Below are positions 45,047 to 54,459 of a DNA stretch of 64,000 bases, piece by piece. The position numbers were made by a program, and so were the translations under genes. How positions within the stretch are numbered: the first letter of the stretch is position 1; each line of letters starts with the position of its first letter. The notes under the pieces were generated by a model. That model saw only the letters and a list, made by a program, of their open reading frames with translations. It did not search any database and had not been told where the DNA came from. This DNA is from Kaistia terrae (lineage in GTDB: Bacteria; Pseudomonadota; Alphaproteobacteria; Rhizobiales; Kaistiaceae): positions 310,001-374,000 of the forward strand of contig NZ_JAPKNH010000001.1 of NCBI RefSeq assembly GCF_026344005.1, read 5' to 3'.

Positions 45047-46218
45047 CATCCGTCCTCCCGATGCAGAAGCACTGTTACACTTAACAAGGTGGCGACGATG
45101 GCTGGTGTCCAAGCGGCAATCATCGGTGACACGACGCCGCTCCTCCCCAATCCCCTCGCCAATTCTGTGACAACATAAAGCACGAAGCCTACCGCTACAC
45201 CAGTCAAAATAACCTGCCCCAGGTCCCGCGAACGGGAGAAGCGGAGCGACACGGTCGCGGCGACGAATACCATGGCGAGGAACAGCAGGGGCTGCGCCAG
45301 AAGCGACTGGAACTGCATCTCGTACGCATCACTCGGAACTGCCGATTTTCTAGAAATTTCAATGAGTTCCGGCAAAGACCAGAACGAAACTGTTTCGGGG
45401 TCTGCCAGACTTTGGCTGACCTGCTCGGCGCTGAGATCCGTGGGGAGGTGAATCTCGGCTTCCGGAGCGGGGCGGCTGCCCGGCCGGGTCAGGGTCGCGT
45501 TGCGGAAGACCCAGTTTCCGTCCTCGAAATCAGCTGTGGATGCATCGATCCGATGGTCCAGCGTGCCATTCGATTTGAACACGAATGCCGACGCATCGAC
45601 GAGCGAAAGGCCGCGGTTGAGGCTCTGCTTGGCGCCGATGATCGACGAACCCTCGCGGCCGGTCTGGCGCATCCAGATGGTCCAGTCCGACGATGATTCG
45701 GGTGCCGATCCGACGTCCGTTGGCAGTGTGGGCGTCGCAGCGGGCGCAGGCGCCGGCGTTGGAGCCGCCTTGGCCTCGAGCTTGATTCGGGTCTGAGCCA
45801 ACTGGTTGGCCAGCAGAATCGAGCGTTCCTTGAGGTCGGTCGAGATCGGATTGAAGACGGTTGTCGCGAAGATGCCGATCATGACGGCGACAAGTCCGGC
45901 CGGCAGCAGGAATTGCCAGGCGGAGACGCCGGAGGCGCGCGCGACCACGAGTTCAAGCTGCCGATTCGCCATCACGAAGCTCGCCATCGAGGCGAACAGG
46001 ATGGTGAAGGGCAGGGCTCGTTCGATGACGTTGGGAACGCGAGCGAGTGACACCAGCAGATAGAGGAAGGCGTCGAAGCCCTCGCGCCGGGCAGCGCGGC
46101 GGGCCAGTTCGAGATAGTCGATGAACGCCATCAGCACGAACACGACGATGAAGATGATCAAAGCCGTCTTGGCGAAGCGCTTGGCAAAATAGAGGCTGAG
46201 CGTGGGGCTGCGGAACAT
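45046..46218 (-). CDS. lptG: LPS export ABC transporter permease LptG
   Basis: LptG forms, with LptF and the LptB ATPase, the inner-membrane machine that extracts LPS. The 390-residue product has three N-terminal and three C-terminal membrane helices flanking a periplasmic beta-jellyroll domain. The coupling helix region LARVPNVIERALPF is visible. The periplasmic domain has an unusual Ala/Pro-rich insert (APTPAPAPAATPTLP) near residue 155. GTG 46221 is an alternative start with better Shine-Dalgarno spacing. Its stop overlaps the lptD start. Confidence 0.94.
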   Translation of the reverse strand: MFRSPTLSLYFAKRFAKTALIIFIVVFVLMAFIDYLELARRAARREGFDAFLYLLVSLARVPNVIERALPFTILFASMASFVMANRQLELVVARASGVSAWQFLLPAGLVAVMIGIFATTVFNPISTDLKERSILLANQLAQTRIKLEAKAAPTPAPAPAATPTLPTDVGSAPESSSDWTIWMRQTGREGSSIIGAKQSLNRGLSLVDASAFVFKSNGTLDHRIDASTADFEDGNWVFRNATLTRPGSRPAPEAEIHLPTDLSAEQVSQSLADPETVSFWSLPELIEISRKSAVPSDAYEMQFQSLLAQPLLFLAMVFVAATVSLRFSRSRDLGQVILTGVAVGFVLYVVTELARGLGRSGVVSPMIAAWTPAIVATLLSVTVLLHREDG

Positions 46219-46221
46219 CAC

Positions 46222-47409
46222 TTAGCTGTGCCCTCCGGTGGAGGGACGCGGGCCGATCCGGAACCGGTTGGCGATTCGCTGGAAGAATTCGGTCACGAAC
46301 GAGGCGATGCTGTCGGAGGCGGAGAACCGGAACGAGCTGTAGACGGCGATGAGCGACAGGATGATGAAACCGATCGGCAGGGCGTAGAGGGCCGGAATCA
46401 GGCGGGCATCGTTTGCCGCCAGGCTGGCGAGAATCAGTCCGCCGATACGCACGCCGGTCGCGATGGCGATCGTGCCAAGCACGACGAGGCTGCGTCCCTG
46501 GCGTGTGGTCTGCGCCTGGCCGAGCGCCGCGACGGGCAGAATGGAAAAGAAGATGGCGTAGAGCGGCGCGGAGATGCGGTCATGCAGCTCGGACAGGAAG
46601 GTTCCCGGCCGCTTCTGATATTCCGGGTCGTTCGGGCTCGGCGACAGCAGGTAGGCGGTGCTGCGTTCGGCGGCCGTATAATCCGGCAGCGTGTTGCGGC
46701 TGCCAAAGGTCGACAGGTCGAACGCATAGGATTCAAACTCGATGATCGACATCGAGTTGTTCGTCTCGGACTTCTGCTGGATCGTGCCGTTCTGCATGAT
46801 CAGGAAGGTGCCGAGCGGGTTCTTCAGGACGGCGCCGCGATTGGCGATGTAGACCGAGGTCTGGTCCGGCTGGCGGCCATCCTGGATGAAAATGCCTTCG
46901 AGCGTACCGTCCGGCTTGCGGTCCTTCACATGGAAGACGAGCCGGTTGCCGAGTTCCATGAACTGGCCTTCGCGCACGAAGCTGGTGATGAGGTCGGCGT
47001 TGATGCCAGTGAGCAGGCCCCGAAATGCCTGCAGCGACAGGGGCACCAGATAGAGCGACATCGAGCCGACGATGATCGCGGTGATCAGCCCCATCGACAA
47101 AGCGGGCTTCAGCAGACGGGTCTGCGATGCGCCGCTGGCGTTGATGACGACGAGTTCCGAATCGGCATTGAGCTGGTTGAAGGTGTAGATCGCGCCAATC
47201 AGCAGGGCGACGGGACAGACGATCAGCAGCAGGCCGGGGAAGATCAGGCTCGACACGCGAAAGAAGGTGACGAAGTTCTGGCCCTTGCTGGTGATCAGGT
47301 CGAGTTCGCGCAGAGCCTGGCTCAGCCAGACGGTGCCCGACAAGCCGCAAAGGCTCAGCAGGAATGCCGCAAACATCCGTTTGAAGATGTAACGCTCAAT
47401 GAGCTTCAT
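46222..47409 (-). CDS. lptF: LPS export ABC transporter permease LptF
   Basis: This is the partner of LptG. The 395-residue product begins MKLIERYIFKRMFAAFLLSL, the typical LptF start, followed by six predicted membrane helices in two groups of three around a periplasmic jellyroll. ATG 47409 is chosen because upstream codons are not conserved and there is no good ribosome site for any candidate. It is the first gene of lptF-lptG-lptD-surA-pdxA-rsmA and is divergent from pepA. Confidence 0.94.
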   Translation of the reverse strand: MKLIERYIFKRMFAAFLLSLCGLSGTVWLSQALRELDLITSKGQNFVTFFRVSSLIFPGLLLIVCPVALLIGAIYTFNQLNADSELVVINASGASQTRLLKPALSMGLITAIIVGSMSLYLVPLSLQAFRGLLTGINADLITSFVREGQFMELGNRLVFHVKDRKPDGTLEGIFIQDGRQPDQTSVYIANRGAVLKNPLGTFLIMQNGTIQQKSETNNSMSIIEFESYAFDLSTFGSRNTLPDYTAAERSTAYLLSPSPNDPEYQKRPGTFLSELHDRISAPLYAIFFSILPVAALGQAQTTRQGRSLVVLGTIAIATGVRIGGLILASLAANDARLIPALYALPIGFIILSLIAVYSSFRFSASDSIASFVTEFFQRIANRFRIGPRPSTGGHS

Positions 47410-47721
47410 CTTGGTATCGTCGATCCTCGAACTCGGTACGCGCCTCGGAATGACAGCCTCGCCTCGGCTGCAACAAAATCTGGCGAATTCAACTCCTCGG
47501 AAGTTCAGGGTCGCGAACGTCCATGGGTGAACCAATTGGGTGAATCAAACGCGAACGAACATTCTTAATGAATGGTAAAGCTCTAGCTTGAACCCGCGCC
47601 ACTTGCCAGAGAGGGCGGTCCGGGGACAGATTGATCCCCTAGCTGTGTGTCTAAACGCACGCACTCCCCGTTCCAGACAGCGCCACCCGGCGCCTGCCAA
47701 CCTTGCCCCGCGAGATCTCAA
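47410..47721. other. Divergent spacer lptF / pepA
   Basis: These 312 bases should contain promoters for both the lpt operon and pepA. A relatively AT-rich stretch around 47555-47585 holds CATTC-TTAAT-GAATG, a weak dyad. I see no gene, terminator or confident promoter hexamers. Confidence 0.45.
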
Positions 47722-49239
47722 ATGACCGACAATCCAGCCGTTTCTTTCCACAAATCCGCCTCGTCCGATACCGGAACGCTGGTTGTGCTGACTGACGAGA
47801 CGCTGGGCTTTGGCGCCGATGTGGGCGGGATGGGCATCGCGGAACTGGTGCTAAAAGCCGCAGGCGTCGCCGACTACAAAGGCAAGGCCATGGCGACTCT
47901 GGACGTGCTCGCGCCGGCAGGGCTGAGCTTCGACCGCCTCGTCGTGGTTGGTCTCGGCAAGGCGGGAGAGCTGGTGGAAGGCGATTGGTCGCGGCTCGGC
48001 GGCGCTATTCTCGGCGCGTTGCGCAAGGGCGAGAAGGCGACGCTGGTGGCGGAGCGGCCCGATGGCACGCCGATCACCGGCGACCAGCTGGCTGAAATCG
48101 GCCTCGGGGCGATCCTGCGCGCCTATTCCTTCGACCGCTACAAGAGCAGCAAGCGCGGCAAGGAGGGAAAAGACGGGGACAACGGCAAGGCGTCCAAGTC
48201 GCCGGCTTCGCTCGACATCGTGTCCGCCGAGGCGAGCAAGGCCAAGAAGGCCTGGACGGCGCGCCTGGCTGTGGCCGAGGGCGCGATTCTGGCGCGCGAA
48301 CTGGTCAACGAGCCGGCCAACGTGCTGGGCCCGGTCGAATTCGCCGAGAAGGCAGCTGAACTGGCGGCACTTGGCGTCACCATCGAGACCCTGACCGAAA
48401 AGCAGATGAAGAAGCTCGGCATGCGCGCGCTTCTGGGCGTCTCGCAGGGCTCTGTCCGGCCCCCGCGTCTCGTCGCCATGCACTGGAACGGCAACAAGTC
48501 GAAAGACAAGCCTGTCGCCTTTGTCGGCAAGGGCGTCGTGTTCGATACGGGCGGCATCTCGATCAAGCCGGCCGGCGGCATGGAAGACATGAAGGGCGAC
48601 ATGGGTGGCGCCGCCGCCGTCGTCGGCCTGATGCACGCGCTCGCCTCGCGCAAGGCCAAGGCGAATGTCGTCGGCATCATCGGCCTCGTCGAAAACATGC
48701 CGGACGGCAATGCCCAGCGTCCGGGCGATATTGTCGCCGCCGCCTCCGGCGTGACGATCGAGATCATCAATACGGACGCCGAAGGCCGTCTCGTTTTGGC
48801 CGACGCGATCTGGTACGCGCAGAAGACCTATGAGCCGAAGGTGATCATCGATCTGGCGACGCTGACCGGCGCGATACTGGTGGCGCTCGGCAGCGACCAT
48901 GCCGGCTTGTTCGCCAATGATGATGCGCTGGCGGCCGCGCTCTCGAAGGCAGGCGAGGCGACGGGCGAAAAGGTCTGGCGCATGCCGCTCGGCGCCGTTT
49001 ACGACAAGATGATCGAGTCGAAGTTCGCCGACATCAAGAACACCGGCGGTCGCTATGCCGGCTCGATCACGGCGGCGCAGTTCATCCAGCGCTTCGTTGA
49101 TGACGGCGTTGCCTGGGCGCATCTCGACATTGCCGGCACGGCCATGGGTTCGCCGCAGAGCGAGACCAATCGCTCCTGGGCGTCGGGCTGGGGCGTTCGC
49201 ATTCTCGACCGCCTCGTCGCCGACAATTACGAAGGTTGA
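47722..49239 (+). CDS. pepA: Leucyl aminopeptidase (M17)
   Basis: This di-metal aminopeptidase removes N-terminal residues from peptides in the cytoplasm. The 505-residue product has an N-terminal macro-like domain and the M17 catalytic domain: [16 protein letters not shown] (catalytic Lys and metal Asp), then [12 protein letters not shown], and the signature NTDAEGRL near residue 354. ATG 47722 is the first start that fits the family. An insert rich in Lys, Gly and Ser ([19 protein letters not shown]) near residue 150 is unusual. holC follows after about 100 bases, an arrangement known from other proteobacteria. Confidence 0.94.
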   Translation: MTDNPAVSFHKSASSDTGTLVVLTDETLGFGADVGGMGIAELVLKAAGVADYKGKAMATLDVLAPAGLSFDRLVVVGLGKAGELVEGDWSRLGGAILGALRKGEKATLVAERPDGTPITGDQLAEIGLGAILRAYSFDRYKSSKRGKEGKDGDNGKASKSPASLDIVSAEASKAKKAWTARLAVAEGAILARELVNEPANVLGPVEFAEKAAELAALGVTIETLTEKQMKKLGMRALLGVSQGSVRPPRLVAMHWNGNKSKDKPVAFVGKGVVFDTGGISIKPAGGMEDMKGDMGGAAAVVGLMHALASRKAKANVVGIIGLVENMPDGNAQRPGDIVAAASGVTIEIINTDAEGRLVLADAIWYAQKTYEPKVIIDLATLTGAILVALGSDHAGLFANDDALAAALSKAGEATGEKVWRMPLGAVYDKMIESKFADIKNTGGRYAGSITAAQFIQRFVDDGVAWAHLDIAGTAMGSPQSETNRSWASGWGVRILDRLVADNYEG

Positions 49240-49341
49240 TTCTCTTCAAGAGCGATCGGCCGTCCGGCTGATCTGCTACAAGACCACGACGCGGTCCGCT
49301 CCGAATGCCTCGGGGTGGGCGGCGTCGCGTGAGAAGGCGTG

Positions 49342-49791
49342 ATGACCGAAGTCCTGTTCTACCATCTGCAGCAGCAGCCGCTGGAAACGCTCCTGCCGGG
49401 ACTGCTGGAGAAATCGCTTGAGCGGGGTTGGCGCGTTGTCGTCGAGGCCGGTTCGGTCGAGCGCTGCGAGGCGCTGGACGCCTTGCTGTGGACCTATGGC
49501 GAGGACAGCTTCCTTCCGCACGGCCTCTGGCGCGATCCGGATGCTGCCCAGCATCCGATCCTGATCACCACCGAGATGGATAATCCCAACGGCGCCAATG
49601 TCCGTTTTCTCGTCGCCGGCGCATCGACCGGCGACCTGGCCGGCTATGTGCGGGTGGTGCTGCTCTTCGACGGCAACGACCCGGATGCCCTCGATGCAGC
49701 GCGCGCGTCGTGGAAGCGCGTCAAGGCCGAGGGCCATGACGCAACCTATTGGCAGCAATCCGAGCAGGGACGCTGGCAGAAGAAGGCGTGA
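49342..49791 (+). CDS. holC: DNA polymerase III subunit chi
   Basis: The 149-residue product matches the chi subunit, which links the clamp loader to single-strand binding protein: MTEVLFYHLQQQPLETLLPG at the start, then LLWTYGEDSFLPHGLW and PILITTEMDNPNGANVRFLV. It is a little longer than average because of the C-terminal WKRVKAEGHDATYWQQ extension, common in alphaproteobacteria. GAGAAGG precedes ATG 49342. A family B repeat follows. Confidence 0.93.
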   Translation: MTEVLFYHLQQQPLETLLPGLLEKSLERGWRVVVEAGSVERCEALDALLWTYGEDSFLPHGLWRDPDAAQHPILITTEMDNPNGANVRFLVAGASTGDLAGYVRVVLLFDGNDPDALDAARASWKRVKAEGHDATYWQQSEQGRWQKKA

Positions 49792-49829
49792 GGGCAACGC
49801 CGAGGACAGTCTCGCAGCACTCCAACGCC

Positions 49830-49969
49830 CATCATCCTGAGGTGCTTCGCGCAGCGAAGCCTCGAAGGAGGGTTCAGCGAAACACCGGAACCTCACCCTG
49901 AGCGCAGACAAAGGGAGCCATCTGGACCCTCCTTCGAGGCCCGGCAGAGCCGGGCACCTCAGGATGATG
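49830..49969. repeat. Family B inverted-repeat element, copy 2
   Basis: This copy has ends CATCATCCTGAGGTGC and GCACCTCAGGATGATG, which are perfectly complementary, and the inner pair CCTCGAAGGAGGGTTCAG with CTGGACCCTCCTTCGAGG. It lies between convergent holC and the ABC-F gene. The middle differs in length from the copy at 8439-8589. Confidence 0.88.
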
Positions 49970-50016
49970 GTCGTGTGGTTTCCGATGAACGAGTGGACTG
50001 GCCCGCGTGAGGCGGG

Positions 50017-51903
50017 TCAGGCCGCCTCGACCGCCGCTTCATATTCGGCCGACATTTCCAGCCAGGTTTCTTCCCGCTCGCCGAGCGACTTGACCGCGTC
50101 GGCGCGCTGCTTGGCGAGCGCGGTCGCCTTGGCCGGGTCCTTGGTGTAGAGGGCGACATCGGCCAGAGCCGTGTCGAGCTTCTGAATCTCTTTCTGAAGC
50201 TTTTCCATCAAGGACTCGGTTTCCTTGATCTTTTTCCGGAGCGGCGCGAGTTCGGAGCGCTTGGCGGCGGAATCGCGGCGACGATCCTGGGCGGTGTTCT
50301 TCGACGCGTCGCTGTCGGTCTTGCCGGATGACGTATCCGGTCCCTTCACGATCAGCTTGCGGTAATCGTCCATGTCGCCGTCGAAATTCGACACTGTGCC
50401 GTCTGCAACCAGCAGCAGCCGGTCGACGGACGCCTCGATCAGGTGGCGATCATGGCTGATCAGGATGACGGCGCCCGGATAGTCGTTCAGCGCCTGCACG
50501 AGCGCCTCGCGGCTGTCGATGTCGAGATGGTTCGTCGGTTCGTCGAGGATCAACAGATTGGCACCGCGGAAGGTGGCGATGCCGAGTAGCAGCCGCGCGC
50601 GCTCGCCGCCGGAAAGCTCGCGCGCCGGCGTATCCATCTTCGCGGTCGGGAAGCCCATCGACCCGACGCGGGAGCGAACCTGCGCTTCGGTCGCGTCCGG
50701 CATCAGCATGCGGATGTGCTGCACGGCGGTCTCGGCCGGGCGTAGATCGTCGAGCTGGTGCTGGGCGAAGAAGGCGATGTCGAGCTTTTCCGCCCGCCGC
50801 ATCGCACCGGTGAGGTTGGGAAGGCGGCCGGCGAGCAGCTTGGCGAAGGTCGACTTGCCGTTGCCGTTCGCGCCGAGCAGGCCGATGCGATCCTCGACGT
50901 CGATGCGGAGATCCAGCTTGCGCAGGATCGGCTTGCCTTCTTCGTAGCCGACCGAGGCGTTGTCGAGCGCGATGATCGGCGGCGCGAGGATTTTTGCCGG
51001 CGGCGGGAAGTGGAAGGGCGTCACGTCGCTGTCGACGATGCCGGCGATCGGCTGCATCCGCTCCAGCGCCTTCATGCGCGATTGCGCCTGGCGCGCCTTC
51101 GAGGCCTTGGCCTTGAAGCGATCAACGAAGGCCTGCAGATGCTTGCGCTGGTCGTCCTGCTTCTTCTTCAGCTTCAGCTGCAGCGCCTGCTTCTCGCGGC
51201 GCTGGCGGTCGAAGCTGTCATAGCCGCCGCGATAGATCGTCAGCTTGCCCTGGTCGAGATGGACGATCATGTCGACGGCGCGATTCAGCAGGTCGCGATC
51301 ATGGCTGATCAGGAAAACCGTGTGCGGGTAGCGCGCCACATAGTTCTCCAGCCACATCGTGCCTTCGAGATCGAGATAGTTGGTCGGCTCGTCGAGCAGC
51401 AGCAGGTCGGGCTCGGCAAACAGCACGGCGGCGAGTGCGACGCGCATACGCCAGCCGCCGGAGAAGGCGGAGCAGGGGCGAAGCTGCGCTTCGGCGTCGA
51501 AGCCGAGGCCGGACAAAATGGTGCCGGCACGCGCTTCGGCGGCATGCGCGCCGATATCGGAAAGGCGGATCTGGATCTCGGCGATGCGGTGCGGGTCGTT
51601 CGCATGTTCGGCTTCGGCCAGCAGCGCGGCACGCTCGATATCGGCGGCGAGCACGAAATCGATCAGCGATTGCTCGGTGCCGGGGGCTTCCTGCGCGACC
51701 TGGCCGATGCGGACGCCGCGCGGCAGGCCGATGGAGCCGCTCTCCGGGGCGATCTCGCCGGTGACCAGCTTGAACAGGGTCGTCTTGCCGGTGCCGTTGC
51801 GGCCGACGAAGCCGGCCTTGACCCCGTCGGGCAGGGCAATGGTCGCCCCCTCGAGGAGCGTACGGCCGGCGATGCGATAGGTGACTTCGTTGACGTGCAG
51901 CAT
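50017..51903 (-). CDS. ABC-F family ATPase (Uup/YheS type)
   Basis: ABC-F proteins have two ATPase domains and no membrane part, and act on the ribosome. The 628-residue product has Walker A GRNGTGKTTL near residue 36 and GANGNGKSTF near residue 350. Signature motifs are AFSGGWRMRVALA and LSGGERARLLLG, with a charged linker rich in Lys/Gln between the domains (the P-site tRNA interaction motif region). A long C-terminal coiled coil (from about residue 545) follows. Size and coiled coil fit Uup or YheS subgroups rather than EttA. The specific role is not certain. Confidence 0.9.
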   Translation of the reverse strand: MLHVNEVTYRIAGRTLLEGATIALPDGVKAGFVGRNGTGKTTLFKLVTGEIAPESGSIGLPRGVRIGQVAQEAPGTEQSLIDFVLAADIERAALLAEAEHANDPHRIAEIQIRLSDIGAHAAEARAGTILSGLGFDAEAQLRPCSAFSGGWRMRVALAAVLFAEPDLLLLDEPTNYLDLEGTMWLENYVARYPHTVFLISHDRDLLNRAVDMIVHLDQGKLTIYRGGYDSFDRQRREKQALQLKLKKKQDDQRKHLQAFVDRFKAKASKARQAQSRMKALERMQPIAGIVDSDVTPFHFPPPAKILAPPIIALDNASVGYEEGKPILRKLDLRIDVEDRIGLLGANGNGKSTFAKLLAGRLPNLTGAMRRAEKLDIAFFAQHQLDDLRPAETAVQHIRMLMPDATEAQVRSRVGSMGFPTAKMDTPARELSGGERARLLLGIATFRGANLLILDEPTNHLDIDSREALVQALNDYPGAVILISHDRHLIEASVDRLLLVADGTVSNFDGDMDDYRKLIVKGPDTSSGKTDSDASKNTAQDRRRDSAAKRSELAPLRKKIKETESLMEKLQKEIQKLDTALADVALYTKDPAKATALAKQRADAVKSLGEREETWLEMSAEYEAAVEAA

Positions 51904-51972
51904 GGGCGGCTATGTGCCGTGCCTAGACGCCGGACGCAAGCGCGGCGCGCGAACTTGGTCGTTTTGAAGCGC

Positions 51973-52794
51973 TTATCGGCTCTGGAAGTCGCGCACGATC
52001 AGTTCGGCATGGTAGCTGGACAGCTCGTAGCAAAGCACGATCTCGTTCGTCACCGGGTCGAAGCTGGACGTTTCCGCCCCGCAGGTCTTGGCACGCAAGG
52101 TCGGAGGGTTTGTCAGGGTGAAGTCGTTGGCGAGACGGGTCGCCACTTCTTCCAGAACCTTGTTGTCGTGCAAGACGGTCAATTCGCCGATCTGATCGCC
52201 GGTCGGTGGGTCGTAGAAAACCGGGATCGTCGTCAACGGCGCGCCGGGAGCCCGGCGCAGCGGCTTCAGGGCGCTGGTCCAGACTGCGCGCTTTGCCTGG
52301 TACGTTGTCGCGCAATTGGCGCGGATTTCCGGCGTCAGCGATGCCGCTTCGGAAATGTCGGCGAAATCCGTGGGATTCGCTCCGACCATCTTGCAGACGA
52401 TGGCGTCGGCGCGGTCGGCGTCGAGGGAGTGGCGGTCGGGCAGGCCGGTCGAGGCGGGCTGCGCCGAGGCGGTGAGATGCTTCGAGAGCATCCAACTGTC
52501 GACGGCATCGACCAGCGTCTGGTCGCCGGCGCCGGTGCGAGGCTCGAGCAGCGTCATGACGGCGAAATCGTCCGCCGCCTGTTCGCCGCCGATCCGATCC
52601 ATGCCGAGGCGTTCGATCATCATGTGGCCGGCTTGGTGATAAAGCGCGAACACGGCATTGCCGACGACGAAATCGACAAGCTCCGCCATCTGCGTATCCG
52701 ACAGTCCCTGCGGCGTCTCGACATCGACGTCGGGGGTCGCAGCCTGCGCGGCGGAGACGGAAAGGGCGAACGCAAGGAGCAGGGGCCGAAACAT
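51973..52794 (-). CDS. DUF4344 metallopeptidase-like protein with HQxxH motif
   Basis: The 273-residue product starts with a signal peptide (MFRPLLLAFALSVSAAQA), so it is exported. The DUF4344 signature helix is present, but the zincin motif reads H53-Q-A-G-H57 (codon CAA for Gln) where HExxH is expected. The family's downstream acidic cluster remains (GGEQAADDFAV). Loss of the catalytic glutamate suggests a weakly active or inactive protease, perhaps a binding protein. Cysteines later (IVCKM, ANCAT, KTCG, VLCYE) could form disulfides. ATG 52794 is preferred over ATG 52821, which puts polar-poor extra residues before the signal. Confidence 0.78.
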   Translation of the reverse strand: MFRPLLLAFALSVSAAQAATPDVDVETPQGLSDTQMAELVDFVVGNAVFALYHQAGHMMIERLGMDRIGGEQAADDFAVMTLLEPRTGAGDQTLVDAVDSWMLSKHLTASAQPASTGLPDRHSLDADRADAIVCKMVGANPTDFADISEAASLTPEIRANCATTYQAKRAVWTSALKPLRRAPGAPLTTIPVFYDPPTGDQIGELTVLHDNKVLEEVATRLANDFTLTNPPTLRAKTCGAETSSFDPVTNEIVLCYELSSYHAELIVRDFQSR

Positions 52795-52945
52795 GGAGAC
52801 TCGCAGAAACAGAAAACGCATCGGCGGAAAACCTGCGCCTCCACCCCGGTTGAATCAAGCGACTGCCATCACACACTGCCGATAAATTTGCGTGACCGGT
52901 TGTGGCGAGATGAAAGGCCCGCAAGGCGTGTCGTTTCAGGGCTTG

Positions 52946-53461
52946 CTAGCGCAGTCCCATGCCCGTCTGGCGCTGGAACTGGATCAGGTCGAGGCTTTCG
53001 CAGGCGTCCCGGCCGGCGATGCGCGTCAGGATCGCCGTCGCCTGGCCGCGATGGTGAGTCTGGTGATTGAACAGATGGGCGAGGGCGGGGCCGAGCGGCT
53101 GGGTCACCTCCACCGGGTTGGTGATCGGCCGATAGGTGAAATTGCCGGCGATCTGCGCTTCCGTGAGGCCGTCGACATAGGCGATGAGCCGTGCATCCTC
53201 GGCTGCGCGTAGCCGGGCCAGTTCGTCGAGATCGTCCGTCACGATCTCGGTAAGCGCCGCATGGACCGGGCCTGCGCCGCTAAAGCGCCGCTGCCAGATC
53301 CGGTCGGTGACGAGGAGGTGGTTGAGCGTGCCGTTGAGCGAGCCGAAAAACGCGCCGTGATCGGCGAGATAGTCCTCGCGCGGCAGGGCGAGGGCCGCGG
53401 CGTAGAGACGATCGTTGGCCCAGCCATTATAGGCGGCGAACATTGCGAAATGCGGCTTCAT
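52946..53461 (-). CDS. DinB family protein
   Basis: The 171-residue product is a four-helix bundle of the DinB/YfiT class. The metal-binding histidine triad is visible: LNHLLVTD near residue 47 and FNHQTHHRGQ near residue 132. It begins FAMFAAYNGWANDRLYAAA, typical of the family. Members are often thiol- or metal-dependent transferases; the reaction here is unknown. It is divergent from the membrane cNMP-domain gene. Confidence 0.9.
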   Translation of the reverse strand: MKPHFAMFAAYNGWANDRLYAAALALPREDYLADHGAFFGSLNGTLNHLLVTDRIWQRRFSGAGPVHAALTEIVTDDLDELARLRAAEDARLIAYVDGLTEAQIAGNFTYRPITNPVEVTQPLGPALAHLFNHQTHHRGQATAILTRIAGRDACESLDLIQFQRQTGMGLR

Positions 53462-53637
53462 GGTCTGGAAAGCTCCGGATGGCTGGCGCCCGCATCATGG
53501 CGGGAACCGAACGCTTGCCGGATTATCCCGGCCCGGAGTTTTTTGCAAAGCGTGTCACACGGCGGGGGAAGATTGCGGTTAACCTTACGTCATATCGGCG
53601 GGTGAGTCCCGCGCCATGCTGAGGCTCCGTTCGCGAT

Positions 53638-54339
53638 ATGGGAATATCCCACCCGCTGCTGCTCGAGATCATCTTCCATGTCGGCAATGCCATTGCCCTG
53701 ATCGCCTACCTGTTTCGCGACCAGATCCACCTGCGGCTGGTGATCATCGTCAGCATGATCCTCCAGTCGATCTATTACCTCCTGATTTCGTCGGGTGGTC
53801 CGCTGTTCGATCCGCTCGTCTGGAAGATCCTGACGATCGTGCTCAACGTCATCATGATCGTCCTCGTATTTCGGGACCGGCTGCGGTTCGGCATCGACGA
53901 TGAGGTAAGGCCGCTGTTCGAGGCGGTCGATGTCCTCTCGCCCGGCCAGTTCCGCAGGCTGCTCGCCTGCGCGCGGCGAGTCGACGGGCCGATGGCGATG
54001 ACGCAGCGGGGCGTCCGGCCGGATCGGCTGTTCCATGTTCTTTCCGGCGTTGCCGAGGTGAACAAGGATGGTAGGCGCCTGAGTATAGGCGCGGGTTCAT
54101 TCATCGGCGAAATCGCGTTCCTGACAGGCGGCACGGCGACGGCGGATGTGCGCCTGCAACCGGGTGCGCGTGTCCTGGAATGGGATGTCGAGCGGCTACG
54201 CGCGCTGATGCGCAAGGAAAAGGCGGTCGATATCGCGCTGCGTGGATTGCTGAGCCACGATCTGGCGATGAAGACGTCCCAAAGCGCCTTGCCCGAGCAA
54301 GCCGGCTTACCGGATCAAGGTATTCTGTCGATCCGCTAG
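53638..54339 (+). CDS. Three-helix membrane protein with cyclic nucleotide-binding-like domain
   Basis: The 233-residue product has three membrane helices (about 7-24, 31-51, 59-77) followed by a cNMP-binding-like beta-roll (about 90-200). The layout recalls Popeye-domain proteins (three helices plus a cAMP-binding domain). The phosphate-binding cassette reads GEIAFLTGGTATADV; compared with the CRP/PKA pattern GE-x-A-x6-R-x-A, the phosphate-binding Arg is replaced by Ala, so cAMP binding is doubtful. No output domain follows, and the C-terminal 30 residues are polar. Function unknown. Start ATG 53638. Confidence 0.8.
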   Translation: MGISHPLLLEIIFHVGNAIALIAYLFRDQIHLRLVIIVSMILQSIYYLLISSGGPLFDPLVWKILTIVLNVIMIVLVFRDRLRFGIDDEVRPLFEAVDVLSPGQFRRLLACARRVDGPMAMTQRGVRPDRLFHVLSGVAEVNKDGRRLSIGAGSFIGEIAFLTGGTATADVRLQPGARVLEWDVERLRALMRKEKAVDIALRGLLSHDLAMKTSQSALPEQAGLPDQGILSIR

Positions 54340-54459
54340 CAGAATCGGGCCGTCTGAAACGAGCGGCAGCGATGTTGCCGCCCTTGCCCGGCCCCTGTGG
54401 CAAGGCTATACAGCGCCACCCAATCATCCCTCTCCAATCGATATGACAGGACTAAAGAC

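Noticed and set aside
42803-45178. A 791-codon open frame on the plus strand opposite lptD
   Set aside because: lptD is fully explained on the minus strand. High third-position GC leaves the antisense frame open, and its translation has no domain or signal that I recognise.
50758-53070. A 770-codon plus-strand open frame across the ABC-F and DUF4344 genes
   Set aside because: It spans two real minus-strand genes and their spacer, with composition typical of an antisense shadow.
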